56,794 bases of DNA from SLQH01 sp964612995 (GTDB lineage: Bacteria > Planctomycetota > UBA11346). A program made the position numbers and the translations under genes. The stretch spans positions 1 to 56,794 of the forward strand of contig CAZTGE010000006.1 of the NCBI GenBank assembly GCA_964612995.1. Direction: 5' to 3'. The notes under the pieces are model-generated. The model was given only the letters and a program-made list of their open reading frames with translations, did not search any database and was not told where the DNA came from. Positions 44,900-53,683 of this stretch are shown piece after piece. Position 1 is the stretch's first letter. Every line of letters starts with the position of its first letter.

Positions 44900-45913
44900 A
44901 TGGACTATCGTCGATTCGGCCGCAGCGGTCTCTACGTCTCGCCCCTGGCGCTGGGGACCTGGCGGCTGCAACGTACTCCCGAAGCGGAGATCCCGGGGCT
45001 GATCGGCGCCGCCCTGGATGTCGGTATCAACCTGATCGACTCGGCGCCGGCCTATGGCGATGGCCGGGCCGAGGAGTGGGTCGGGCGCGCCATCGCCGAA
45101 CGCGGCGGTCGTGACGACATCCTGCTGGCGACCAAGTGTTCCGGGCCCAAGCCGCGTGCTCCCAATGGCTTCAACTGCACCCGGCGCAACATCGTCGCCT
45201 CGTGCGAACGCAGCCTGCGTCGCTTGCGGACCGACTACATCGATCTCTATCAGGTCCACTGTGTCGAGCCCGATGTGCCGGCCGATGAGACCCTGGCCGC
45301 GTTGACCGACCTGGTGCGTGCGGGCAAGGTCCGCGCCATCGGCTGCAGCAATTACACCGGCTGGCAGATGGTGGAGAGCCAGTGGTGCGCTTGCGAGCGA
45401 GGATACGCTCGCTTCACCAGTGATCAGAGCTGCTACAACCTGCTCGATCGTCGCCTGGAGGCGCGGAGTCTTCCGGCCATGGCGACCTACGACATGGCCG
45501 AGCTGGTGTACTCGCCCCTGGCCAGCGGGCATCTCACCGGCAAGTATCTTGGCGGCCATGGCACGATCCCGGCTGATGGGGTCTACAGCGGGATGAGCCG
45601 CGAGAAATACGATCAGGTCTACAACCCGCAGATGGTCGCGGCGCTGGAGCGGCTGCGTGCGGCGGCAGACGAGCGCGGCGTGACCATGACCCAGCTGGCC
45701 CTGGCCTTCGTGCTCGACCAGCCGGTGGTTGCGGCCGCGATCATCGGGCCGCGGACCCGCGAGCAGCTGGAGGAGAACCTCGGTGCGCTCGCGGTGGAGG
45801 TCGACGACGCGCTGCGCCGGTGCTTCGATACGATCTGCAAGCCGGCAGAGAAGATCTTCGGCCCGGGCTTCAACCGTTACAACCACGGCCGGCCCTCGGC
45901 GCGGTGGCGCTGA
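44900..45913 (+). CDS. Aldo/keto reductase
   Basis: The 337-residue product opens MDYRRFGRSGLYVSPLALGTW and carries the catalytic set of the superfamily: Asp and Tyr in NLIDSAPAYGDG, Lys in LLATKCSG and His in LYQVHCVEPD. The NADPH site appears as IIGPRTREQLEENLGAL. Such enzymes reduce aldehydes or ketones, often of sugars. The subfamily is like YajO/YghZ-type reductases. ATG 44900 follows CTGGAGG; a GTG two codons earlier is possible. Its stop is 4 nt from the stop of the convergent amidohydrolase gene. Confidence 0.93.
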   Translation: MDYRRFGRSGLYVSPLALGTWRLQRTPEAEIPGLIGAALDVGINLIDSAPAYGDGRAEEWVGRAIAERGGRDDILLATKCSGPKPRAPNGFNCTRRNIVASCERSLRRLRTDYIDLYQVHCVEPDVPADETLAALTDLVRAGKVRAIGCSNYTGWQMVESQWCACERGYARFTSDQSCYNLLDRRLEARSLPAMATYDMAELVYSPLASGHLTGKYLGGHGTIPADGVYSGMSREKYDQVYNPQMVAALERLRAAADERGVTMTQLALAFVLDQPVVAAAIIGPRTREQLEENLGALAVEVDDALRRCFDTICKPAEKIFGPGFNRYNHGRPSARWR

Positions 45914-45917
45914 GGGC

Positions 45918-47192
45918 TCAGCGCGCCGCGCGGCGTTGGGCGATGGGGAACACGGCGCAGGCATTCTCGCGGCAGATCATCCGCGCGAGTTCGATCGCCT
46001 GGGTCTCGTCGAGCAGACCGGCGCTGACCTCGGCGCCGAGCGCGCGGGCGAGATGGCGGCGGGCCTGGAGCGCGTAGCCGGCGACCATCACCGGCGAGTC
46101 GGTGTCGCCGCCGAAGCCGAGCAGTTTGGTCGCCGGTACGGCGTGGACGAAGCGCCGCACGAAATGTCGCGTACCGGCTGGATCCGCGGCCCAGGCCCAG
46201 CAGAGATCGGCGAAGACGTTGGTGTAGTGCTTGGCCAGGGCGAGCATCTGGTCGGTGTACACCGGTCCGGCGTGCAGCAGCACGAAACGCGCGCGCGGGT
46301 AGGCCATCAGCAGGTCGCAGAGCAGCGCGGGGTCGGCGTGGCCCATCTGCATGCGGTTGTTGCCGGTGTGGTATCCGGTGTGGAGTTTGAAAGGCAGGTC
46401 GTGATCGATCGCCCGCTCGACGCAGCGGGCCCAGCACCAGTCGCCGAGCACCCGGTGGGTCTCGGCGGTGATGTGGCCTGGCTTGCGCAGCAGGGTGTCG
46501 AGAGCCGCCATCGCGTCGGCGTCGCTGCGACGGGTCCAGGCGAGGCTGCGCTCGCCGGCCGGCGCGGCACGCAGGGCCACGCTCGTCGGGGCGAAGCGCT
46601 CGAACACCGCGTCGATCCCCTGGCGCAGGCTGCGGATGTCGCGCACCTCGATGCCGGTGGTCTCGCCGATGTAGGCGGTGACGTACTGCCCGGCGCACAA
46701 GGCCTTGAGTTCGAGGTCGGGAAAGACGAAGCCGTCGACAGTGGCAGTCGCCGCGAGGTTCGGGTCGGCGTCGACCTGCAGATGATCGAGCCGCGCGACT
46801 TCGCGTAGCAGGCGTTGCGATTCATTGTGGGCGATCAGTTGGGCATGGGTGGCCTGGGCCTCGGCGAGGCTGTCCGGATCGAGTCGCTCGATGCCGTAGA
46901 CCGCGCGGGCGGCCAGGGCCACCGCCTCGCCGTGGCCGGTGTGGCGCATCGCGCGCCAATGCGCCTCGATCGCGGCGAAACGTTCGGCGACACTCCGTGG
47001 CTCACCGGCCTCGAGCGCCGAGACGGCCTGGGCGCTGGCGCCAGCGCAGCGGAGGTCGGCGCGGGCAAAGCGATCGAACAAGGCGGCGAGCACATCGGGG
47101 AAGTCGGTGGCGAAATCGCCATCCGCGGCGAAGTGCTCGTGGGTGTCGACCAGGTCGATCTCGGCGATGGCTGCGGCGAGGTCAGTGTTCAT
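45918..47192 (-). CDS. Amidohydrolase family (metal-dependent TIM-barrel) protein
   Basis: The 424-residue product has the metal motif VDTHEHF near the N-terminus, a later HTGYHTGNN, LLHAGPVYTDQML and LGFGGDTDSP, which fit the amidohydrolase 2 superfamily of one-metal TIM-barrel enzymes. Members hydrolyse or decarboxylate cyclic substrates, and uronate isomerase belongs to the same superfamily. The helical insert at about 55-120 (CAGASAQAVSALEAG, GIERLDPDSLAEAQ) recalls such relatives, but the substrate is not readable. ATG 47192 is the likely start. It converges on the aldo/keto reductase gene. Confidence 0.8.
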   Translation of the reverse strand: MNTDLAAAIAEIDLVDTHEHFAADGDFATDFPDVLAALFDRFARADLRCAGASAQAVSALEAGEPRSVAERFAAIEAHWRAMRHTGHGEAVALAARAVYGIERLDPDSLAEAQATHAQLIAHNESQRLLREVARLDHLQVDADPNLAATATVDGFVFPDLELKALCAGQYVTAYIGETTGIEVRDIRSLRQGIDAVFERFAPTSVALRAAPAGERSLAWTRRSDADAMAALDTLLRKPGHITAETHRVLGDWCWARCVERAIDHDLPFKLHTGYHTGNNRMQMGHADPALLCDLLMAYPRARFVLLHAGPVYTDQMLALAKHYTNVFADLCWAWAADPAGTRHFVRRFVHAVPATKLLGFGGDTDSPVMVAGYALQARRHLARALGAEVSAGLLDETQAIELARMICRENACAVFPIAQRRAAR

Positions 47193-47293
47193 GTGCTCCA
47201 GTCTCCGCCCCGTGACCCCGAGACAACCGCGTTCCGTGTGTCGCGGGCTTGCCCGCCCGCGGTCCGGCGCCACGCTGCGGCGAGGAGACGGAG

Positions 47294-47518
47294 ATGAAGA
47301 CCTTCCTGCTCGCACTCCAGTCCTACGCCTACGGTATCGGCTGGCTGGTGCTCTGCATCGCCTTCGCCATCATCGGCTTCCGGCTGTTCGACCGGTTCTG
47401 CCCGATCGACTTCAAGCAGCAGATCGAAGAGAAGAACATGGCCTTCGCCATCATGGCAGGGCTGTTCCTCTTCGGCCTCACCTTCGGCATTCTCTACCTG
47501 GCGGCGCACCTGTCGTGA
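47294..47518 (+). CDS. DUF350-like small membrane protein
   Basis: The 74-residue product has two membrane spans (YGIGWLVLCIAFAIIGF and AFAIMAGLFLFGLTFGILYL) with a charged segment between them (DRFCPIDFKQQIEEKN). This fits the DUF350 family of two-helix membrane proteins of unknown role. ATG 47294 follows GAGGAGACGGAG. An R3 hairpin element begins 6 nt past its stop. No partner gene is adjacent. Confidence 0.75.
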   Translation: MKTFLLALQSYAYGIGWLVLCIAFAIIGFRLFDRFCPIDFKQQIEEKNMAFAIMAGLFLFGLTFGILYLAAHLS

Positions 47519-47523
47519 GGCTT

Positions 47524-47689
47524 CTGCCAGAGGGGGCGCTGCCCCCTCGCGGCTTCGCCGCGTACCCCCACGCGCCTCTGTCGTCGCTCGCCAGCTGCGC
47601 TGGCGTTCTCGGCGGGCCTGCGGCCCATTATCGCCGAGAACCGCTCCTCTGTCGGCCGGTCGCCCAGCCAAGCTTGGCTGGGCTCCGGA
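47524..47689. repeat. R3 hairpin string, copy with terminal palindrome
   Basis: Ordered stems: GGGGGC-GCT-GCCCCC (47532-47546), CGCGGC-TTC-GCCGCG (47548-47562), CGCCAGC-TGC-GCTGGCG (47589-47605), TTCTCGGCG/CGCCGAGAA (47606-47614/47632-47640) enclosing GGGCC-TGC-GGCCC, then the 22-nt palindrome 47662-47683, whose 37-nt context recurs at 658-694. The stretch CACGCGCCTCTGTCGTCGC is shared with the 43644 copy. It fills the space between the DUF350 and transglycosylase genes. Confidence 0.93.
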
Positions 47690-47732
47690 CGCTGCGGGTG
47701 GCCGGTTTCTGCTTTTCGGGGGACCCTCTGCC

Positions 47733-48509
47733 GTGATTCTGATCGTGAATCATCTCGGCACCGGCGCGGTCCGGGGGTTGGGCGCGTCGGCTCGGGCCTG
47801 GCGTTGGTGGCTGGTCGTCGCCTTCCAGCTCGGCATCTGCGTCGTGATCGGGCTCTTGGAGCACTACGCCGCGACCCCGCCGCCCACGCCCTCGGCCGAG
47901 GCCCATCCGCTCGACGCGCTGATCCGGCGCACCGCGCAGGAGCACATGCCGCCGGGCTGGGACTGGCGCCTGCTCAAAGCCATGGTCGCCCAGGAATCCG
48001 GCTTCGATCCAGAGGCACGCAGCCCCGGCGGCGCCGTCGGCCTGACGCAATTGCTGCCGGCCACCGCCCGGGCGATGGGGCTCAGCCGGGGTGCGTTCTT
48101 CGACCCTGCCGCCAACCTGGCCGCGGGGACGCGCTACCTGCGGCGGATGTACGACCGCTTCCACGCCGTGCCCGATGTACCGCCGCACTGGCGGCGCACC
48201 CGCCTGGCGATCGCCGCCTACAACGCGGGGCCGGCCCGGGCCCGGCGCGCGGTGGACGCCGCCGACAGCGCTGCCTGGCCGAGCGTGGCGCCGGGGCTGC
48301 CCGATTCGACGGTCCATCACGTCGAGACCATTGTCGAAGGCTTCTATCCACGTTTCGCGGCCACGCCGGATCCGGCGCTCGGCCCGGCCCTGCAGCCGCC
48401 GTCACCCGACCGGCGCTGGCGTGGGCCGACCTTCGCGTTCACCGGGTGGCGATCGCGGTTGCGGCTGTGGGATCATCACGGTTTCCATCGGCGCTCGCCG
48501 TCACCGTAG
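47733..48509 (+). CDS. Lytic murein transglycosylase (SLT domain), membrane-anchored
   Basis: The 258-residue product starts at GTG 47733 and has an N-terminal membrane anchor (WWLVVAFQLGICVVIGLL). The SLT domain (about 65-195) shows the catalytic Glu in AMVAQESGFDPEARSP, then GGAVGLTQLLPATA and AIAAYNAGPARARRA. It cuts peptidoglycan to 1,6-anhydro ends. The C-terminal 50 residues are Pro/Arg-rich and probably disordered. Presence of this enzyme implies peptidoglycan. The DUF374 gene follows after 57 nt. Confidence 0.9.
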   Translation: MILIVNHLGTGAVRGLGASARAWRWWLVVAFQLGICVVIGLLEHYAATPPPTPSAEAHPLDALIRRTAQEHMPPGWDWRLLKAMVAQESGFDPEARSPGGAVGLTQLLPATARAMGLSRGAFFDPAANLAAGTRYLRRMYDRFHAVPDVPPHWRRTRLAIAAYNAGPARARRAVDAADSAAWPSVAPGLPDSTVHHVETIVEGFYPRFAATPDPALGPALQPPSPDRRWRGPTFAFTGWRSRLRLWDHHGFHRRSPSP

Positions 48510-48566
48510 CCCGGCCACCGGCCGCTTTGTGCTGGGCGGACGCGGTGGTCGACGTAGAAGGACGCC

Positions 48567-49265
48567 ATGGCCGGACGCCATCCGATCAAGGCCTTGTTGT
48601 TCCGCCACGTCCTTCCGGGGCCGGTGCAGATGCTGGTCCAGCTGTGGGCTGCCACCTGGCGTTATCGCGTGTTTCGCGAGCACTACTGTCGTGCGGCGAT
48701 GCGCCATTGCGATCCGGTGCTCGCCGGCTTCTGGCACGGCCGCCTCGGTTTGCTGATGCCCTATACGGCCCGACCCTGGCGGGGGATCTGGACCGGGATG
48801 ATCTCCACCAGCCTCGACGGAGAGCTGCATGCGCGGGTGGCGCGGCGGATGGGCTACCGCGTGGTCCGCGGCTCTTCCGGGCGCGGCGGCAGCCGCGCGA
48901 TGGTCGCCTTACTGCGCGCGGTACGCGAGGATCCCGGCAGCCCGCTGTCGTTGGCGGTGGAGGGCTCGCGCGGTCCACGTGAACAGGTCCAGGCCGGGGT
49001 GCCGGCGATCGCGGCCAAGGCCGGCGCCTGGTTCCTGCCGGCGGCAGCGGCAGCGCGGCCCGCCGTGGTGCTGCGCAGTTGGGACCGCTTCATCTTGCCC
49101 TTGCCCTTCGCGCGGGTCAACGTGGGCTTCGGGCGCCCGTTCAAGATCCCCGCGGCGGTCGCCGCCGCGCATCCCGAGGCCTGCCGCGAGCGGATCGCGC
49201 GATCGCTGCAGCGCGTGCAGGCGGAAGTCGCGCGCGAAGTCGCCCTGGCCAGCGTTGGTTGGTGA
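48567..49265 (+). CDS. DUF374 family acyltransferase-like protein
   Basis: The 232-residue product has the DUF374 pattern: PVLAGFWHGRLGLLMPY (with the His used in place of the HX4D start), MISTSLDGELHARVARRMGY, VVRGSSGRGGSRAMVALLR and LAVEGSRGPREQVQAGV. The family is related to lysophospholipid and lipid A acyltransferases and probably modifies an envelope lipid at the inner face of the membrane. A short hydrophobic N-terminus may associate with the membrane. It precedes the GH2 gene by 28 nt, but a functional link is not obvious. Confidence 0.88.
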   Translation: MAGRHPIKALLFRHVLPGPVQMLVQLWAATWRYRVFREHYCRAAMRHCDPVLAGFWHGRLGLLMPYTARPWRGIWTGMISTSLDGELHARVARRMGYRVVRGSSGRGGSRAMVALLRAVREDPGSPLSLAVEGSRGPREQVQAGVPAIAAKAGAWFLPAAAAARPAVVLRSWDRFILPLPFARVNVGFGRPFKIPAAVAAAHPEACRERIARSLQRVQAEVAREVALASVGW

Positions 49266-49293
49266 ACAGCATGAATCGCGATAGGAGAAGTTC

Positions 49294-51099
49294 ATGGACA
49301 TCCCCCGTGCCGAATATCCCCGTCCACAATGCGTGCGCGATGACTGGGTCTGCCTCAACGGCCTGTGGCAGTTCGAGATCGACCAGGGCGACAGTGGGCG
49401 CGAACGCGGTCTGCTCATGCGCGACCTGACCGATCGGATCCTGGTCCCCTTCTGTCCCGAGAGCGCGTGCTCCGGTATCGGCAACACGGATTTCCTCAAC
49501 GCGGTGTGGTACCGCCGTCGGATCGTTGTGCCCGAATCCTGGAGCGGTCGCCGGGTGCTGCTGCATTTCCAGGCTGTGGACTACGACACCACCGTGTGGG
49601 TCGAGGGGGTCGAGGTGGCGCGTCATCGCGGTGGCTGGACGCCGTTCACGGTCGACATCACCGCCGTGGCCCCCCCGGGGGCCGAGGCCACGGTGGTGGT
49701 ACGGGCGCGCGATGACGGGCGGGAATGGAAGCCGCAGGGCAAGCAGAGCACCAGCTACGCCAACGCCGGCTGCCATTACACCCGCACCACGGGCATCTGG
49801 CAGAGCGTGTGGCTCGAACCGGTGCACGCGGTGCATCTGCTGCGCCCCCGGATCACGCCGTTGTTCACCGCCGGGGCCTTCGAGGTGGTGGTGCCGGTCA
49901 GCCTGCCGCGCGGCGGCTACCGGGTGCACTCGGTGTTGCGCGACGACCGCGGAGCGGTGGCCACCGCCGAGGCGGACTTCGCAGACGCTCCCGCCGCCCG
50001 GCTCCGGCTGGAGGTGCCGGCCGACCGCCGCCGGAACTGGTCGCCCGCCGATCCCTTCCTCTACGATCTCGAACTCGAGCTCTGCGATGGAACGGGGGCC
50101 GTGGTCGACCGCGTGCGCAGCTACGCCGGCCTGCGCAGCGTGAGTATCGATGGCAACCGTATCCTGCTCAACGGTGCGCCGGTGTTCCAGCGTCTGGTGC
50201 TCGATCAGGGCTACTACCCGGACGGCATCATGACCGCTCCGAGCGATGCGGCGCTGGTCGCGGATATCGAGTTGGCGATGGCCGCCGGCTTCAACGGGGC
50301 GCGGCTGCATCAGAAGGTGTTCGAGGAGCGCTTCCTCTATCACGCCGACCGCCTCGGCTATCTCGTCTGGGGCGAGTTCGGTGACTGGTACGCCGATCAT
50401 CATCGCGGCATCCCGTCGGAGTGGGCCCCGATGACTTATGCCAACCAATGGAACGAGGTGCTCGAGCGGGATCACTCCCACCCGGCGATCATCGGCTGGT
50501 GCCCGGTCAACGAGAGTATCATCAAGCAGCGGGACGGCATCGATGCCTTCGACGACATGACCCGCGCCGTCTATCGCAGCACCAAACTCGCCGATCCCCA
50601 GCGGCCGGTGATCGACGCCTCCGGGTGGACCCATCGCGTCGCCAACGCCGATGTCTACGACATCCATTGCTACGCCCAGGATCCGCAGGCGCTGCACGAC
50701 TACACTTGTCGTCGGCTCGCGGGCGAGCCGATGTCCTACCACCGCAGCGATCTGCAGGATCTGGCCTACGATCCGCACGCCGGGCGGCCATTCCTTGTCA
50801 GCGAGTTCGGTGGCATCTGGTGGAACGCCGAGATCGCGGCGGCCAGGGGCGATGGTGACGAGGCGCAGTCGTGGGGGTACGGCGAGCGAGTGCGCGATCT
50901 CGAGCAGTTCCACCAGCGTTTCGCTGGACTCTGCGGCGTGCTGCTCGACCAGGACGGGATCTGCGGCTACTGCTACACCCAGCTCTGCGATGTGTTCCAG
51001 GAGCAGAACGGGGTGCTCGGCTTCGACCGCCAGCCCAAATTCGACCTCGCCCGCCTGCGGGCGGTGCAGGAGCGACCGGCGGCGATCGAGTCCGCATAG
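49294..51099 (+). CDS. Glycoside hydrolase family 2 enzyme
   Basis: The 601-residue product has the three GH2 parts: a jelly-roll sugar-binding domain (about 1-170; CLNGLWQFEID, WYRRRIVVPESWSGRRVLLHFQAVDYDTTVWVEG in separate stretches), an Ig-like domain (about 175-275) and a TIM barrel (about 275-595). The acid/base Glu is in IGWCPVNESI (about 406) and the nucleophile Glu in LVSEFGGIWW (about 504). GH2 includes beta-galactosidases, beta-mannosidases and beta-glucuronidases; specificity is not clear. No signal peptide is seen, so it acts on imported oligosaccharides. ATG 49294 follows ATAGGAG. Confidence 0.92.
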   Translation: MDIPRAEYPRPQCVRDDWVCLNGLWQFEIDQGDSGRERGLLMRDLTDRILVPFCPESACSGIGNTDFLNAVWYRRRIVVPESWSGRRVLLHFQAVDYDTTVWVEGVEVARHRGGWTPFTVDITAVAPPGAEATVVVRARDDGREWKPQGKQSTSYANAGCHYTRTTGIWQSVWLEPVHAVHLLRPRITPLFTAGAFEVVVPVSLPRGGYRVHSVLRDDRGAVATAEADFADAPAARLRLEVPADRRRNWSPADPFLYDLELELCDGTGAVVDRVRSYAGLRSVSIDGNRILLNGAPVFQRLVLDQGYYPDGIMTAPSDAALVADIELAMAAGFNGARLHQKVFEERFLYHADRLGYLVWGEFGDWYADHHRGIPSEWAPMTYANQWNEVLERDHSHPAIIGWCPVNESIIKQRDGIDAFDDMTRAVYRSTKLADPQRPVIDASGWTHRVANADVYDIHCYAQDPQALHDYTCRRLAGEPMSYHRSDLQDLAYDPHAGRPFLVSEFGGIWWNAEIAAARGDGDEAQSWGYGERVRDLEQFHQRFAGLCGVLLDQDGICGYCYTQLCDVFQEQNGVLGFDRQPKFDLARLRAVQERPAAIESA

Positions 51100-51136
51100 C
51101 GGAAAGGTGCACGACAGGCGCCCTCTCCACCGACCA

Positions 51137-51184
51137 GTCGCGGCGCGGCATGGTGCGCCGTGCCGTGCCGTGCCGCGCCGCGAC
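51137..51184 (+). terminator. Long hairpin after the GH2 gene
   Basis: Perfect 14-bp stem GTCGCGGCGCGGCA (51137-51150) and TGCCGCGCCGCGAC (51171-51184). The 20-nt loop contains two TGCCG units, which continue into the right arm. It starts 38 nt past the GH2 stop. No U-tract; terminator role inferred. Confidence 0.6.
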
Positions 51185-51254
51185 AGGTCTCGTCTTACAC
51201 CGACGTTCCTGGCTGAAAGCACGGACTTAGGATTGCGGTTGCGGGCGTGAAGGT

Positions 51255-52775
51255 ATGATCAAGGAAGTGGGCGGTGACATGGTCAGTGAACTGAAGCAGC
51301 CAATGCAATCCGAGTCCAGGCGCGGATGGTCGAAGAGTATCCGCAGGGTGCTCGCCCGGTGGGCGGCCGGGTCGGCGCTGCTCGCGTCCGCCGTCGGCGG
51401 AGTCGCCGGCGTGGAGTCCTCGCCCTGGATCGCGACCGGCGGCCCGCCCCTGATCGATCGGTGGCCGGGCGACGTCGAGATCGCCTGCATCGAATGGGTC
51501 AATGCGATCCGCGTCGATCCCGCGCACACGGTCGATGCGATCCTTGCCCGCGCCCGCTTCGCTTTGCCGTTGACGGTCGCCCCGGTGGATTGGCAGCGTT
51601 GCCGCAGCGAGCTGCTCGCCTGTCGCCCCGCCCCACGGCTGGTGACCGATCCGGCGCTGTACGTCGCGGCACGCAACCACGCCCGCTACCTGCTGCTGCA
51701 TCTTGCCTCCGGCCCCAACGAAACACAGGGTTCTCCGGGCTTCACGGGTGCCAGCCCCTACGCGCGCATGAGCGCGGCCGGATATCGCGGTGTGTCGATC
51801 GGTGAGAACCAGGTGGTCGCGGGGCAGTTGGGGGCGCCGTGGATCGCCATGCTCGTCGATCCGGGTGGCGGCTCCGGTGGCATGGCCCCGTTGCGTGCCC
51901 AGCGGACTTCCCTGCTCGACAATCGCGCCAACGAGGCCGGCCTGGCGATGGTCGCGAAGGATGGGCGACAGGTGGTCGTGATGAGCTACGGGCGCTGCTA
52001 CGCGCCCCGTCTGCTTGGCGGGGTGGTCTATCGCGATGCCAACCGCAATGGCCGCTACGATCCCGGCGAGGGGGTCGGCGGCGTGCGGATCGACACCTCG
52101 CACGAGGGCAGCGAAGCGGCCCGCAGCTGGCCCAGTGGTGGTCTGCGCCTCGAACTCGCAGATCGCATGCCGTTCGCCTGCACCGCCACCCACGATGGGA
52201 TGACCTTCACCCGCGCCTTCGATGCCGGGGTTGAGCCGGCCTGGTTGGAGTGGCGTCTGCCCTTGGAGGGCGATCGAGCCACGATTGATCGCCTGATCGC
52301 CGCGGTGGAGGCAGCGCGGGGTGTCGACCGCGATCGTGCCACGATCGATCTGTGGTACATCAGCCGCAGCTGCGGTCGTAGCTCCGAGCACGAAGGAGAG
52401 ATCGCGACGCTGTGCCAGGATGCGGCTGCCGAGCTGGGCGCGGCCCAGCGCGCGGTGCGCGCAGCGCTCTATTGGCAGGACGCCCAGCGTCTGGCCAGCG
52501 TCCTCGCCCGCCGGGCACCGGCCTATCGGGATACGGCCGCTGTGCGCTGGTTCGCCGATGCGCGGCGGATCGCGCCGGTCTATCGGCGGGCTGGCGCAAT
52601 GGCCGCGTCGCTGCGCGGTGGCGCGGCGAGCGCAAAGGCCCGACTCGCGGCGCTCGAACGGGATCTCGCCCAGGTAGCCACCGACCTGGAGGCTCCGGAG
52701 TTCGTCGATCTGGCAGGGGCGATCGCCGGCTTCCTCGCGGCTGCCCACGACCAGGCCCGCACTGTCCAACGCTGA
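51255..52775 (+). CDS. Exported CAP (SCP)-domain protein
   Basis: The 506-residue product has a basic N-terminus and a hydrophobic export segment (AAGSALLASAVGGVAGVES). A CAP/SCP domain follows (about 70-250; ACIEWVNAIRVDPAHTVD, YVAARNHARYLLLHLASG, GASPYARMSAAGYRGVSIGEN), then an Sdr-like beta module (GVVYRDANRNGRYDPGEGVGGVRI, about 260-340), and a C-terminal helical region of about 150 residues. CAP proteins are secreted and bind lipids, peptides or cell wall; enzymatic activity is rare. ATG 51255 has its purine tract too close; ATG 51279, preceded by AAGGAAG, may be the true start. Function not known. Confidence 0.75.
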   Translation: MIKEVGGDMVSELKQPMQSESRRGWSKSIRRVLARWAAGSALLASAVGGVAGVESSPWIATGGPPLIDRWPGDVEIACIEWVNAIRVDPAHTVDAILARARFALPLTVAPVDWQRCRSELLACRPAPRLVTDPALYVAARNHARYLLLHLASGPNETQGSPGFTGASPYARMSAAGYRGVSIGENQVVAGQLGAPWIAMLVDPGGGSGGMAPLRAQRTSLLDNRANEAGLAMVAKDGRQVVVMSYGRCYAPRLLGGVVYRDANRNGRYDPGEGVGGVRIDTSHEGSEAARSWPSGGLRLELADRMPFACTATHDGMTFTRAFDAGVEPAWLEWRLPLEGDRATIDRLIAAVEAARGVDRDRATIDLWYISRSCGRSSEHEGEIATLCQDAAAELGAAQRAVRAALYWQDAQRLASVLARRAPAYRDTAAVRWFADARRIAPVYRRAGAMAASLRGGAASAKARLAALERDLAQVATDLEAPEFVDLAGAIAGFLAAAHDQARTVQR

Positions 52776-52840
52776 ACCGGGCGCGAGTGTATCCGGCTTG
52801 TCGCTCCGGCAGCCCGGCACACCATCGGGTACAGCCGCGC

Positions 52841-53605
52841 ATGCCCATCGCGATCCGCAACCTCGTCGCCCGCGAAGCCCCGGCCCGCTACCGGGTGGCG
52901 CCGCATGCACATCAGGTCACCCAGCTCTATTATTGCCACAGCGGAGCGTTGGTGGTGACGGTCGGCGATCGCGAGCACGAGTTGCTCGCGGGCGAGGGCC
53001 TGCTGATCCGTCCCGGCGCGCAACGCGCCTGCGCCAGCGGCGAGCCGGCCCCGGTCTACCTCTTCGCGTTGTTCGAGGACCGGGGGCTCGACCTCGCCGC
53101 GGCGCATCATCGGCTATGGTGCCCCGACGACACCCTCCGGCCCGACCTCGAAGCCCTGATGCGCGAGAGCCTGAGCGTGGGTGGTTCCGACAGCGAGGCG
53201 CTGTGCACCGCCTTGCTGGTGCGGCTGCTGATCGGTCTGCGGCGGCAGATGGTCGCGACCCAACCGCCGCGTCATCATGGTCAGGCCAGTCTGGTCGCGC
53301 GCGTCGACGCGGTGATGAAGCGCAACCTCCACCGGCCTCTTACACGCGAGCAACTGGCGGAGGCGCTGTGCATCAGCCCGGCTCATCTCGCCCGGCTCTA
53401 CCGCGCGGGTACCGGGAGCAGCCTCCACCGGCGTCTGCACGAGCTGCGCGTCGCGCAGGCCTGCCTGCTGCTGCGGGATTCGACCCTCGCGGTCGAACGC
53501 ATCGCTCGCGATGTCGGCTATCGCAGCCCCAGCCATTTCACCAAAGCGTTCAAATCCAGTCTCGGGCTCACTCCCAGTGCCTATCGTCGCGCGGTGCAGC
53601 AGTGA
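52841..53605 (+). CDS. AraC family transcriptional regulator (cupin type)
   Basis: The 254-residue product has an N-terminal cupin-like sensing domain (about 10-100; HAHQVTQLYYCHSGALVVTVGDREHELLAGEGLLIRPG) and a C-terminal AraC DNA-binding domain (about 155-254; REQLAEALCISPAHLARLYR and ERIARDVGYRSPSHFTKAFKSSLGLTPSAYRR). It likely responds to a sugar. Directly downstream lie two oxidoreductase genes and a sugar isomerase gene in the same direction, which are its probable targets. The weak ribosome-binding site makes the start somewhat uncertain. Confidence 0.9.
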   Translation: MPIAIRNLVAREAPARYRVAPHAHQVTQLYYCHSGALVVTVGDREHELLAGEGLLIRPGAQRACASGEPAPVYLFALFEDRGLDLAAAHHRLWCPDDTLRPDLEALMRESLSVGGSDSEALCTALLVRLLIGLRRQMVATQPPRHHGQASLVARVDAVMKRNLHRPLTREQLAEALCISPAHLARLYRAGTGSSLHRRLHELRVAQACLLLRDSTLAVERIARDVGYRSPSHFTKAFKSSLGLTPSAYRRAVQQ

Positions 53606-53683
53606 GGGCCTCCATGGGCGCGGTGATCGGAAATCGCCGATCCATGATCGACGATCGCCATTATCCTTGACTAAGGTGCCGGC

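Noticed and set aside
47249..47293. Longer start for the DUF350-like protein
   Set aside because: The extra residues are Pro/Arg-rich and would precede a membrane helix unusually, while the ATG at 47294 has a good ribosome-binding site.
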